Shown one piece after another: positions 1-12,200 of a DNA stretch of 64,000 nt (position 1 is its first letter; every line of letters begins with the position of its first letter). Both the position numbers and the translations under genes were made by a program. Under the pieces are notes generated by a model. That model was not told the origin of the DNA. It worked only from the letters and a program-made list of their open reading frames with translations, and searched no databases. The stretch covers positions 181,295 to 245,294 of the forward strand of contig QAOA01006911.1 of NCBI GenBank assembly GCA_003255065.1, given 5' to 3'. The stretch is from Cercis canadensis (lineage: Eukaryota; Streptophyta; Magnoliopsida; Fabales; Fabaceae).

Positions 1-3000
1 CCTTTAGGCCCTAGGCTCAAAGGGCTTTTCCAATTATGGGGTCACGGCCCCAAACTAATAAAAATATTCAAAAATAACCCTTTAAAAATTAAAATTGAGC
101 CTTGCTAAAAAAGTGATAATATATTTAAAAGATTTCATCATAAAAATAAAATCTCAATGATTTGCACGAAATATAATATCTGTTGCCATGCCATATTTTA
201 AATTTTAAAAAATCAACATGAAATTCTCAATATTTAGAATTGGGTTATTTGCCTTTCAATCTTCATTAATATAGGCAATTAGTAATAAATGAAAAAGAAT
301 ATTCTCTTTCTAAAGGAATATACTTTTTTATTTCCCAAGGGTTAGAGTCTAACCATTCTCCTATAAATACCCCTCATTACTTGATGAAGGCACTCTGAAA
401 AACCCTAACAACCTCAAGCTCTTAAATGTGTAAGAGGTTGTTAGGCTCAATTGGTAGGCATTGAGAAAAACCCTTGCAAAACTCTTAACACAGGTTGTCT
501 CAATTTGTAAGTTCCAGCTATGTTGGTAAAAAGATTTGAGTTTTTGTGATCCTTTGTGAGTAGGTATACACATATTTTTTTTGATAGGCATACATTGTGC
601 GCCTAGAGCAGTCTATCTACTTAATGTTTTTTGGTACCAAAAACAATCTTCAAGGGGAGAGGAGAAACAAATTGGAGGTTAGGTAAGAAATTCTCAACTC
701 TTATTCATTATCTTAGGCTCCATTTGGCCACTATAATTGGAATTAAAACTCAAACATTTGATGTTAGAGAAGCATGCTAGGTTTACCTATATGAATCACA
801 TATGACATGGTATATTTGATTTCTTTATTAGTGAATTCCTATTTTTACATGAATTTAGTAAGATGCTTCCATAAGAATTTGATTTAGGACTTATTTGCTT
901 TGTATCACTATGCATATCCTTTCCATAGGTGAAGGAGGGGTCTATCTTATAAGTGATGACCTTTGGGTATTATGGAGTCAAGAAATTTACATAAATTATA
1001 AAATATTTTAGAAAAATTATTTTGAAGTCTAATCAATACTTCCTTAATCTATGTAATTATTATAGCAAGAAAGTTTGAACCTTTAGGCTCTGTTTGAGAG
1101 TTTGAAGTGAGGGGAAACGAAATGAGGGGAGAGGAAAGACAGGGAAAGGAAGTGAAGGGAAATGGAGGGGTTTTTCTCTTATTTGTTTAGATGATTAAAA
1201 TGAGCAAAAAGAGAGGAAAATAAATGAAAGAAATAAGAATTTATAATTTTACAAATTTATCCTTTATTTAAAAAGTAAATATTTTTAATATAATAGATTT
1301 AATAATGTTATCTAAATAGCGTTTGAAAAAGAATTTGAAAAAAATAAATAGAGGTATAATAGTAAGCTACTCTTCTTTCCTCTCCAAACCTCGCAAATTG
1401 GAGGGACACAAAAGTGAAGGCAAAAAAGGAATGTGGGGGGTTTGAAGTTACCCTTTTGGTTTCCTTTCATTTTTTAATCTTGAACTCCCAAACAAGAGAA
1501 TTGACACATTTACTTCTTTCATTTCCTATCCTTTCCCCCAAATTTTAATTCTTAAACAAACCCTTAACCTCTTATAAACTATTACAACCCCTTTACTATT
1601 AGACCATACTTACTGGCTTATTGTGTTCATAGTATTTTGGGTTCATGCTAGTGGCTTACTTTGTTCATATTTTACACCTCTTGAATTTCTAGGGATGGCA
1701 ATTTTTGACATAACATGAGATTTTTGGGTTTAGGATGGTGTTGGCCTAGCTTGCACTTGACTTGTCAACCCATTTTTGCCACCTTTGACTTGATATCCAC
1801 TTGCTCAAACACAATAACTAAATATATGAACAAAATAATTATGTAACCTTATGGGTAATTTTAGAAATTTGTAGGTGCATGCACCTATAAAAAGAATGCA
1901 AGTGTACTTTAAGAAAAGTGTAATTTGTAGATGAACAAACACTTGATTATTAAAGAATTTAAATTTAGTTGTTTCTCTCAAAATTGTAATATATATACTT
2001 TAAGAAATGGTGGTTTGTGTTTTTTTTTAGGTTTCCTACGAGGTGATCTTCATATTTTTTGTGTGAGATTAATCACCGCTTAGGTTTCGATATATCTTAT
2101 CTACTAGTGTTTTCAGCAAATTTCAAATTCTTGACATTATTCGTCTTATTTGGAGTTCAATTTGCTAATTGAGCCATACCTAATAGTCAGTAGATTTTTT
2201 TTTTTTTTGGTTACAAAGAGAGAAAATAAAATAATTTCCACTGAACGAGGGAGTGGTAAATGGAGAATTAATTTTGAGAAAATCTCTGCCAAACAGTTTA
2301 TGCAAATCGAGCTTGAGATTTCAGGTGTATAGTATCCATATTTGAAAAATCGTAACCATTGGGTCATCTATTTTATGAATCTAAGGATATCAATAATTAA
2401 TAATTAATAATTAATAAAAGGGGGGAAAAATTATATACAGAAAGTTGTAAAATAGAATATAGAAATAACAAAATTAGATGCCTCTATTTAATTGGGTTGG
2501 AGGTAGATTTCTCATCAGTGTATGAATCTTGAAATCATTGATGGCCATCCATTGCGAAAGGGCACTCACCCATAATCTCTCAATATACACCTTTTTAAAA
2601 ATCCAACAACAATCAATGGCGAAAACAAAAAAATAAAATAAAAAAATTCAACAACAATCCACCAAAAAACTCCTAAACCCAGCATATAGTTAAATGTTAA
2701 CCATGGTTAGTGCATCATCCCACTCACCTATATAATAGAGGTGTTTAGGGAAGGGTTCCCTCTCATCATCCCTAAAATATTTCTGAAACCTTTTTTTTGC
2801 CCCAAAATGGAAGTCTTGTAATTCCTCTTTAGTCTTTACACCTCAAAAGAGAGGCATTTGAGAAAAGTGAGGGGGTGAAATATCAGAAAATTGGGGACTA
2901 GGGTCAAGGAGGTCACAAAAGGGTTATTGAAATGAAATGAAATGAAAAGAAACCCCACCCATATTCTCTCTCTAGTCTCTATACTGGTACGTCTTTCTTT

Positions 3001-3396
3001 CTTTCTTTTTTTACTCCAATGAAAATTCGATTTTGAACAAGGGGGTCTATATCTGTTCAAAACTTGAAATATAGCCCCTCCCTCCTTCTCAAATATTTTC
3101 TGCAATTAAGATACACTAAGCGCGGGACCTCAAAATTTTCGCAGGGGGCTAGAGCTTCAGCTCCAAAGCCCTAGATCCCTTTTTTTCCCGCCAAAACCCC
3201 ATTTCCAAGCAAAACCCAGATTTCTAATCGGTACCATTTCTCATGTTTCATACCTAGATGTTTGCATAACCAGTGCCTTTTAGCCGTTTGTTGATTTTAC
3301 TCATATTTTGTCTTCATTTCGGTGTGTCTAGATGTTCAAAAGAAATGGGTGATTGTGTGCATGCTTATTTGTTTATAGGGTTTGAATTCGAAATCC
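1..3396. other. Intergenic region left of the ARID gene
   Basis: AT-rich DNA with no convincing coding exon. It holds a Tourist-like MITE (1086-1563, listed separately), a short AATAATT microsatellite near 2390-2416, and a hAT-like terminus motif (AGGGATGGCAATTTTTGAC) near 1692 whose second end I could not find. The last 280 bases become less AT-rich and contain CCCTAG-type sequence, which fits the promoter and leader of the ARID gene. A leader intron from about 3229 to 3378, ending TTATAG, is possible but unproven. Confidence 0.6.
1086..1563. mobile_element. Tourist/Harbinger-like MITE
   Basis: The left end reads GGCTCTGTTTGAGAG, and the right end read on the other strand is GGGTTTGTTTAAGAA, an imperfect terminal inverted repeat. 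Both ends are flanked by TTA (1083-1085 and 1564-1566), the usual target duplication of PIF/Harbinger elements. The interior is rich in purine-only GGGGAGAGG-like blocks near the left end, with the complementary pyrimidine blocks near the right. It is about 480 bp with no coding capacity. The family assignment rests on the ends and TSD only. Confidence 0.7.
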
Positions 3397-6300
3397 ATGG
3401 CAGGGTGGTCGCTGCTTGATGACGGGTCTACTTTAGATTTTGTTGTAACCCCTCGCAAGTTTAAACCAGAAGGATTCTTCGTGGATCTCGGACCGATTTC
3501 AGAAGGTGGTCTTGTCGGAGTAGAAGCGAACGCGGATAATACTTCGAGTGAATGTGTCTTTAGTGGTTTTTCCGACAAGCTTCAATGCCGTTTTGATCAT
3601 TTTCTTCGTGGGGTTTTTGAGGAGATCTGTAGCAAAAATTATTTTCGGCCTATACCTCCAATGCTTGGAAATGGGCAACAGGTGAATTTGCAGAAGCTCT
3701 TCGTGGTTGTGAAGCAGAAAGGTGGGTATGATACTGTCTCGGAGAAAAGTTTGTGGGATTTGGTGGCCCAGGAATCTGGGTTGGGTGTGAGTGTCGGTTC
3801 ATCTGTGAAACTGATTTACAGTAAGTACTTGAATACTTTAGATTCATGGCTGAAAAGAGCTGCTAACAGCAAGGTCTCTGATGCTGTTTTGAGCGATATT
3901 GGAGCTGAATTCTGTAGGCGTCTGATGGAGTTGCAAACCGGAGTTGAAGGGCTCTTGTCAGAATTTTCCGATCAAGAGGAGAGTGATGATAAGTGTCGAC
4001 GTTTGGGTTTCAAGCGTAAATTGGACTACCATGATATGGAGATTTTGTGTGACACTAACAAAGTAAAGAGTATGACTGTGGACGCTGATGAGGACAAAAA
4101 AATTCAGGGTGGGAGACAGCTTGATTTGAATATGCTAGACTGTAGGATGAATGAACCCAGAGTAGGAAACTTGTGCAACAATGTTGACGCAATGGAAAGA
4201 TTGCAAGAGTTTGATGAAGGCAAGATGTCTGTGGATAGCAAGGAAGATGTATGTCTAGATAATGCAACGAAGGTTTCAGTGAATGTACCAGAGGTTGGAA
4301 ATCTGTGCAATAGTAATGAGGTGAAAAACACACTTGGATTGTCTGATGGAAGCAAGGGATGTGGCAGTGATGATGATGTCCTGATATTAGATCCATCCAG
4401 TGTTGATAAAGAGAGCTTCGGTCATAAGAGGAAGAGAGAGTCTATGTGGGAAATGCTAAATTGGGTTTCTGGCATTGCGAAGAATCCTTGTGATCCTTCA
4501 TCTGGTTCAATACCTGAAAGGTCGAAGTGGAAGTCTCACAGTAATGAGGAGACGTGGAAGAAGGTTTTTTTGTTTCGAGAGGCAGTCTTTCTGAAAAGGC
4601 ATGCTGAGTCAAGCGATGAACAACTTAGTTGGCAGGTAATCAGTAAAAGCATGTGTTGCTATAGCCTACTTAGAGTTTATAGGCTCAAATAAGCAAGCTG
4701 TGGTAAAATTTGTCTATAGATGTGCATGTTATTCGATCTGTTTATGCATCCTCTGTGCAATTAAACCTATCTGTCCATTTGCATATGTGATACCTATCTA
4801 CTAACTTTGAGCTTGGTTTCTTCTGAAATTTTGATGAAATCAGAGCTCAAAAAAGTGAGAAAAATGAAATTTTGTTGCAGACCGGACTATTTGTACTACA
4901 TTTATAATATCTTGCAAAAAAAATTTCTATAATAACAAGAAAACCATTTGAGGCTACTTATTCCATCTTGTTCATGAGTGTGAAAAGAAAGTTGGAAATT
5001 GGGACATAGTACATGTTGTTAAGAAGTCTAAATATTTTATTTTTGAATAATGTTTGGATCTATTGTTACCTCTCTCTAGTTGATAACTAATGTTAGAAAG
5101 TATGATATGGTGTCTATAGATGTAAATTGCCAATTGAAGAGTAGTATTTATTTCTAAAAGAAGATAATTAAGCTTGTACTTTCTCACAATTTTGTACATT
5201 TTTTTTTTCTTGGATTCTAAAAGCAGAATAGAGAACCTTCCAAACACCTTTCTAAGATGAATATCATTCACATCATTTAGTTTCCTTATTATTAAAGTGT
5301 GCTATATTATTATATTAAAGTTGGCTTAAATTCTGAAGATGTTATGACATGACTCATGGTAACTTGGATGAAAATGCGGTTAGCTGAAAATTAAATATCT
5401 TGTTTGCCATGAAATTCCTAGCCAAAAGAGAATTGTGGAAAAAGGAAAAAGCCAAAAAGGTGAAACGTATTTTTGATGGTATTGGTACTTTTCTACTTTA
5501 TAGAATATGCTATCTGATAATGCTTAAATGGTTTCAAGTTAGACTCACGTGAAAAAATACAGGATAGCTTTTGACATAAGAGCTACTGAGGTCAAATATA
5601 TCTACAATGACAAGAATGCTTTGAAACATGGCAAATGATATGCTGTGTCTATAGTAATAATGTTGTACATATGGTATCTTTTCTCTCTTGCTTCTGTGAA
5701 GGAAAATTCTGGAAATTTGATCAGGCTGTTTACTGCATTTTCTTCCTTTTGCTTTCTTCTACTGTTGCACAAGAGGAATGCTTTGGCATATTATTGAGTG
5801 ATCATATTGGCGGGGAAATATGCTGAGTTTTTCATAGGATTCCAATGAGCATGTCAATAATTAAAAAGCATGGATGGATTACTTAAAGGGATTAGTTAGC
5901 CTGTCTTGGGAGGGTATACCCCAGCCTGCAGGTTAATTTGTAATGTGGAAAATAGCAAACAATGTGATAGAAAGGGCCTGCTTGATATCAGTTAACTTAA
6001 CTGGTATCATTGTGTTACCATTTATAGATAAGTTGTATACGTAAGTGCTTGCTTTTTTGGCAATGAAGTGTAATCTTTCTCTAAGTTGGTTCTCAAGTTG
6101 TAATCTATACATATTTCTGAATTTTGCTCAAATGCTGCCATTATATATTATATAATTCATTAAATTTTTGAAAAATGCAAATATCCTTGTGAATTTATAT
6201 TAAAATCAAAATATCTGTCACTTTGTAGAGTCAGAAGATGCACCCTTGCTTGTATGATGATCACCTCGGGGCAGCTTACAATCTTAGAGAGAGGTTGAAG

Positions 6301-7035
6301 TATGACAAGAGGCTTATATCTGGAAAATCTACTTGCACAGATTCATCCTTAGAAACCCAGGGTGATTTGGAGAGATCTCCAAGTCCTCGCATTGAATTTC
6401 ATTGTGACAAATTCCCCAAAAAGCCCATTCCTCTGGGGCCTGGTTTTCAAGCTCAATTACCAGAATGGACTGGCGTGGCTTCTGAAAGTGATCCTATTTG
6501 GTTGGGGACTCAAGTATGGCCATCAAAAAATGTAAACAACAAACTTCTCATTGAGAGGGATCCCATTGGAAAGGGAAGACAAGATTCATGTGGCTGCCAA
6601 GTACCAGGTTCTGTTGAGTGTGTCAGATTTCACATCGCTGAGAAAAGGGCTAAAGTTAAGCTGGAATTGGGTTTTACTTTTCACGAGTGGAATTTAGATA
6701 GGGTGGGTGAAGAAGTTAGGCGATTGTGGACTCAGGAAGAAGAGAAGAGGTTCAAGGATGTTGTGCAATCAAACCCTGCATCAACAGAGAGGAGTTTCTG
6801 GGATTATATTTTTAGATCATTTCCTACCAAGACCAGGGAAAATTTAGTTAGCTACTACTTCAATGTCTTTATTTTGCAGCGCAGAGGATACCAGAATAGG
6901 CATACTCCAGATGACATTGACAGTGATGATGATGGATCAGAATCTGGACCAATGAAAAATGTTTTTGGACATCAAGCACAAAATTCATTCCGGTCCACCT
7001 TATTATCCCCCAAAAAGCAGCAGACAAAGTGCTGA
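3397..7035 (+). CDS. ARID1: ARID-ELM2-SANT domain protein (ARID1-like)
   Basis: Likely a nuclear AT-rich-DNA-binding chromatin protein. There are two exons, 3397-4635 and 6229-7035, with a GT-AG phase-0 intron of about 1.6 kb, giving 681 residues. The ARID fold spans roughly residues 62-160 (DKLQCRFDHFLRGVFEEI through YLNTLDSWLKRA). An acidic, low-complexity middle follows. An ELM2-type segment (KKPIPLGPGFQAQLPEW) lies near 470-495, and a SANT/Myb-like segment (RRLWTQEEEKRFKDVV ... SFWDYIF) near 576-631. I chose the ATG at 3397; the frame is open five codons further upstream but has no ATG there. The same three-domain order is found in the Arabidopsis ARID protein I recall as AT2G46040, a pollen regulator; the symbol is given by that similarity. 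The next gene on the same strand is the UBC E2. Confidence 0.92.
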
Positions 7036-7999
7036 TAGCAAGTGAATGTTAGTCGACTCAAGCTCTATTCAGAATGTAAAATCTGGCAATTTTGTGCATC
7101 TTCACTGTGGCAATCATCATGATCGATAGAGTTTTCTTTCATTTTGAATATGAAATCATAATTGCTTTTCACGAGTAAAAGATTGGGAATTTAAGATTGT
7201 TATGGTGTAGTGCCAATTTAGGAGAGATAGGAAATGATGTCTGGTGGTGGAAGTAATCGAAGTTTGTTCAGCTTAGACGTTGGAGCTGCTTTTTGTCGTG
7301 CTTCCGATTTTGAGATACACCTTCTGTCTGTTCGCATTGATATATAGCAGCCACAGGTAATCTTAATTGCATACCTTTATTCTTTCACCTGGTTCTTGAC
7401 TGCAAGGGTTACTTAAACAGAAGCCTTAGATATATAGAGCAAAAAATTGTTGTAGAGGTTCATGGACAAAAATACAGAAAGTGTAATTCAAATTTTAGCC
7501 TTTCATCTGTTCAGAGCACTTGCAGGTTTATATATTGAGTTCCCTTTTTCAACTTGGTATGGAAATTTTTTTGGCTCAGATATTTGCAATTTTACCCATT
7601 GATTTTTAATGCTGGTTTGTCGAGTGCACAATCAAGATTTAATTCTGAGATAAATCATGTTTTCTTGGATTTTACTAGTCTTGATGGATAAGTTGATAAT
7701 TTTTTTTTTTGGAGGATTTTATATTGGTCACTGACTCACTGAATTGGTTCTTTGCTTGTTATTTGCTAATAATGTTTTGTCACAAGTATTTTCTTGCAAT
7801 CCCTCAAATGCTGGTAAGTGGTTTTCAGTATCCATTGTCTGATTTTATGAATGTATGTTGAGTTGTGAATCTATGTTTTCGATATATTTGGCTTTTCCTT
7901 GGATTTTGTCTAAGGTATATTTGAATGTAAATTAAAGATGGTAAAGAACTAAAGATCGCTGCAGAGTTTACCTAACAGGGTAGCAACATCCCCAGTAAC
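7036..7999. other. 3' flank of the ARID gene
   Basis: About 1 kb of T-rich sequence between the ARID stop codon and the hAT element. It probably holds the 3' UTR. No ORF or RNA gene was recognised. Confidence 0.6.
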
Positions 8000-9257
8000 T
8001 AGGGGTGTAAGCAAAATCGGCCAAACCGACCAAATTGACCGAACCGAACCAGACCAAATTGACTGAACCGAACCAGACCAGAGGTATATTGAACCAAATT
8101 GAGAGGGTCGATCTAGTTCTTGGTTTTTATATCTAAAAAACCGAACTGATTGGTTTGGTTTTCAGTTTTAGTAATAGAAAACCGACCAAAAACCGAATCA
8201 AACCGAAACATAAATATATAATTTTTTATATATGTAATATTACACTAAACTACGTTGTTTTAACGGAGGTTTACTAAAATTCCCCTTTCTTCCTATTCTG
8301 AATTCTGAAATCCCTAACTCTTTACGTCTCTATTGCATTTCACTCTCCCTCTTGCATCCTTCATCAGAATCATCATTGAATCACTCTTATCTCAGTCTCT
8401 CCCCCTCTGTGGAAGCTTGAACTGAATCTCTCCATTTTCACCAGCAGCGTCATCTCCGTCATCTTTGGCAGCGTATTCACCGGCTTCCAATTCTTTTTCC
8501 TCAATGCTGCAAAGAAATCTTTCATCGATTGAGCAAGAATAGAGGTCAAACTGTTTCGTGCAACCGGTGAATTTGTTTGTTCCTTCAAGAAGTAGAGATT
8601 CACAAATCCATCCTACATCTCACTGTCTCGCTTTCTCGTTGCCATGGATTTGTTTTGTTTGGGATGTTGTTGGTTTCTTGTTTTTTCTTTTTAATTTTCT
8701 GTTTGATTTAATTTGTAGTCATTTGACTTCTTTTGGTTCTGGCTTTTTGAATGGTTTCTTGTTTTTTCTTTTTAATTTGTTGTTATTAGTACTTCTTCTG
8801 GTTTTGGCTTTTTGAATGGTTTCTTGTTTTTTCTTTTTAATTTTCTGTTTGATTTAATTTGTTGTTATTAGTCGATTTTGGCTTTCTGAATGGGTAAAGT
8901 TGATTCGAGGTGTTTTCAACTTGTATTGCTTTGCTTTATCTTCCTGTACTTTGTTGGACTTGAATCTCAGATTGAAAATGCTTTATTTTTTTTATGGGTT
9001 CTTCTAATTTGTTTCAAAAATGTTTTGCTTGTTGAAAGTTGAAACAGGGAAACGTTTGTGTAGCTGGAATTTTTGTCGTGGGTCAGAGTCAAAACCAACT
9101 AATCGACTGAATCAAATCGAGTTTGGCCAGTTTGGTTTGGTTCGGTTTTGCTCTCAAAATTTTTAAAAATTAAACCAAACCAAACCGAGATGACTTGGTC
9201 GGTTTGGTGGTCAGTTGGAGGTGTAAATTGGATCGAACCAGACCGATTACACTCTTA
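8000..9257. mobile_element. Non-autonomous hAT element, 1258 bp, 8-bp TSD
   Basis: The left terminus is TAGGGGTGTAA. The right terminus read inward is TAAGAGTGTAA, an 11-bp inverted repeat with two mismatches. The element is flanked on both sides by the identical 8-mer CCAGTAAC (7992-7999 and 9258-9265), the diagnostic target duplication length of hAT elements. Both subterminal regions are packed with short AACCGAACC / GGTTTGGTT words in opposite orientation, typical of hAT subterminal repeats. There is no transposase. The interior (about 8280-9060) is unlike the ends, resembles ordinary host leader and intron sequence, and contains a small tandem repeat. Confidence 0.9.
8672..8891. repeat. 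Tandem repeat inside the hAT element
   Basis: Three imperfect copies begin with GGTTTCTTGTTTTTTC at 8672, 8753 and 8819, spaced 81 and 66 bp apart. Each ends near a GGCTTTTTGAATGG-like motif. The copies differ by internal deletion of a GTTTGATTTAATTTG block. Confidence 0.8.
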
Positions 9258-12200
9258 CCAGTAACAATGGCTAAGCTGCTAATCTGGACAATCTAGCCTA
9301 GCAGATAAGGTGCGCGAGTGGAGAAATTCATAGGTGAATCATGTGCATAGTTATGAATTGTACACAAAAACAATGAATGCTAAGTTAAACTTTCTGTTTG
9401 GAAATGAGGAGTGAACATTTAAAAATGAGTGATGATCATTGTATATATTGGGCAACAGAACAAACACTCAAGAGGATTGAGGTACACTTTTGGATAACTC
9501 CTAAATTGCATTTTAACAAAGTCAACAAACATTCATACATATTAGTTAATTATTCTAAAATCAATCCCTCCAGTAATTGATTCAAACAAGCTCTAAATGG
9601 GGTGGTCGATATTTGTATTTTGCACATGAATTTATCTTAAATTTTGTGTGAACTAAAATGGGTCGTTGATATGATTGTAAGAACTAGATTATAATTTTAA
9701 GATCTATATTTGTATTACTTTTTTAGTTAAAATTGAATATTATATATTTTGAAAAACTATTATTTATCACGAGATATTATTTAAAGTTGAATTTTTATTA
9801 CCTTTAATATATATAGTTTTTAAATTTTTATCTTTATACTGATTTCTTACTCATACTTTCCACTTAAAATTACTATTCTAATATTCTTTTGGGACCATTT
9901 GATAGTACTACTTTATCATAAGTTATGGTTTAAATTTTGATGTTTTATAAAAAAAAAAAAAAGTAATTATCTATAATNATTTTGATTTTTATAAAAAAAA
10001 AAAAAAGTAATTATCTATAATTAAAGTATTGATTAGTTTTCCAAAATTCATTCACAATATCTTGTGCATCGTATGGCTTACTCTACTAGATTAAAAATAT
10101 TAGAGCTCGTCTAGATCTATTAGTTTTTCTCTTTGATTTTAGATAATAATAATAATTATTATTATTATAGTGAACTAAGGCAAAGTTATTTTCCTATGTA
10201 TATTCTGTTCATTTTTTTTCTTAATTTTTAAAAATTAAAATATAATACGTCTAGTTTTTCATTCTTCTCCAAATAGGTTATATCTCATCGTTCCCAAACA
10301 AAGCCACTGTTATGTAGTTTAGTTATTCTAAACCAAAATTAAGTTATTCCAATGTAAACAAATGAGCTTGTGTTAAGGGGAAAAAGAATCAATTTTCTTT
10401 TATTTTAATTTAAACTTTAGGGTGTTCAAAACTGATGATCATGCTAACATGAACGCCATTTATCCACAGAATTGATTATGTTAGATAGTGAAAAATTAAG
10501 GCATGCACTTAATTAACTGTGAGGGTCAAATTTATGGTACATGCTTTGCACTTGGATAGGTGGGAGATTGGGAGAATCAATTTTTTGACAAAAGAATTCC
10601 ATTCAAAATTTTCTCTGACCCACCATTGTTTGGAAAATTGAGAGAGTAAAATCTATGTTGCTTGTCTATATCAATAGCCCACAAAAATTGAAGAAAAACT
10701 TCTAGTCCATGTGTACGTTTTCATAATTCAATTAGTTTAGAAACTTCACAGAAATTTAGAGAGCTTATATTAATTTTTAGGAACAATTTAGTGAACTTAT
10801 TAAAGTTTTCATCCTCTATAGATTGTGAACCAAGATGTATAAATGGGTTAAAAAATTATTGAGTCATAAGGTTTAGATGTTGATGTGAGTAATTTCCAGC
10901 TACGTAAAGTGCTGAACAAGCATAGAGTTAGCACTTAGCAGTGTATGGTCTAGCCAGCAAGAACATTTGTAACTTCTTAAAATAAAAGCTAATTTTTTTA
11001 AAAAAAATTCTATGAGAGATATTCAAGTCATTAGTTAAAAATTTAATTCAGAAGTTTGATATTCAAATTTCATTAAAATAGAGAAGGGTTTATAAAAGAA
11101 GTGGTGTTGACGCCACTATATGATGGTAGATTTTATGGGTCAAAATTTGAGGCTTGAAACACTAGTTAATGGAATACAAGCAAAGATTTGTAGTTAGTAC
11201 AAGTCTCAAAATAGTCATGTTTAACTAAATTTGATTGTTGCCCATGACGACCTTAATTTTTTAAAAAGAATAGGGGAATGTGGCTTTTTTCTTTGTTATT
11301 ATCTTTCCAATTGGATAGAGCCTAGCTGTTCAGCACTAACAAGTGGTTCAATTAATGCAAATAATGAGGACATCTTTACTGGACTCTCAACACATTACTT
11401 TATAGATAGTCAAACAAATCTGCTATATCCTTTGCTTCAATATATTGGGTTTCTCATAGATAAATTAATATGAGAATCTTTTTTTCTTTTTGGAAATTAC
11501 CACCTCTTTGTATTTCTCGTAGATGGAAAAAAGATACATGTTCCTTTTCATTTTGGGTACATTTTTACCTATATTCCTACCTTTCTAACCAACTAAGTTT
11601 AGATGATAAAAGTAAATGTGTCCAAGTCCCAATTTATTGTTTATTTGACATAATATATATGAAAAGAAAATTAAAGTTGTATGGCAGTGAATAATAATAG
11701 TGAATTAATGTGAAACTTGAACCATTATGCATAGATATTCCATACTAGTCTCATTGAAGGCAAAGAAGGAAAAGAAAAAAGGTGCAGAATACATAAACAT
11801 GGATAGGTATAAAAATTGTGCCAAAGACATAGACGAGAACATACGTTATTCCGTGAGTAAAGCAAAGTTTACATGTTAGCTCTTAGATTTTAGTTGATGG
11901 AGAGGAAAAGGAATTAGGGTGATTGGCTTCTTTATCTGAAAAGGAGCCACCCATTTGAATGGGAGGAAAAGAAAGCTCCATAAATACCCAAATATGTGTA
12001 ATGTGCTTCACCCACTCCTCAAAGCTACGTTGCCGTCTGAGCATGTAATTTTTAGCCCCACAGTCCCACACGCAGACGCGGTGGAAAGGTGCTACCAGTC
12101 AAATATCAACTTGCCCAAATGACACGATTCACTGTCTTTAATGAGACGGAGGTGGAGGAGACACATCACTGCTTAATTAACTAATTTTACTTTTTAGAAC

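Noticed and set aside
714..740. TTAGGCTCCATTTGGCCAC as a possible MITE end
   Set aside because: It resembles the left end at 1086, but no matching right terminus or TTA duplication was found nearby.
3382..3396. Five extra codons in frame before the ARID start
   Set aside because: They begin with TTG, which is not a usual plant start codon. The ATG at 3397 is the first in the frame.
4055..4396. Open frames antisense to ARID exon 1
   Set aside because: They lie wholly opposite a well-supported exon and encode Ser/His-rich sequence with no family resemblance.
8558..8815. 85-codon Phe/Leu-rich frame
   Set aside because: It falls in the T-rich tandem repeat within the hAT element. The composition explains the hydrophobic translation.
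11231..12071. Three small open frames of 62-80 codons
   Set aside because: They show no recognisable domain, no splice continuity and no promoter-like context in AT-rich DNA.
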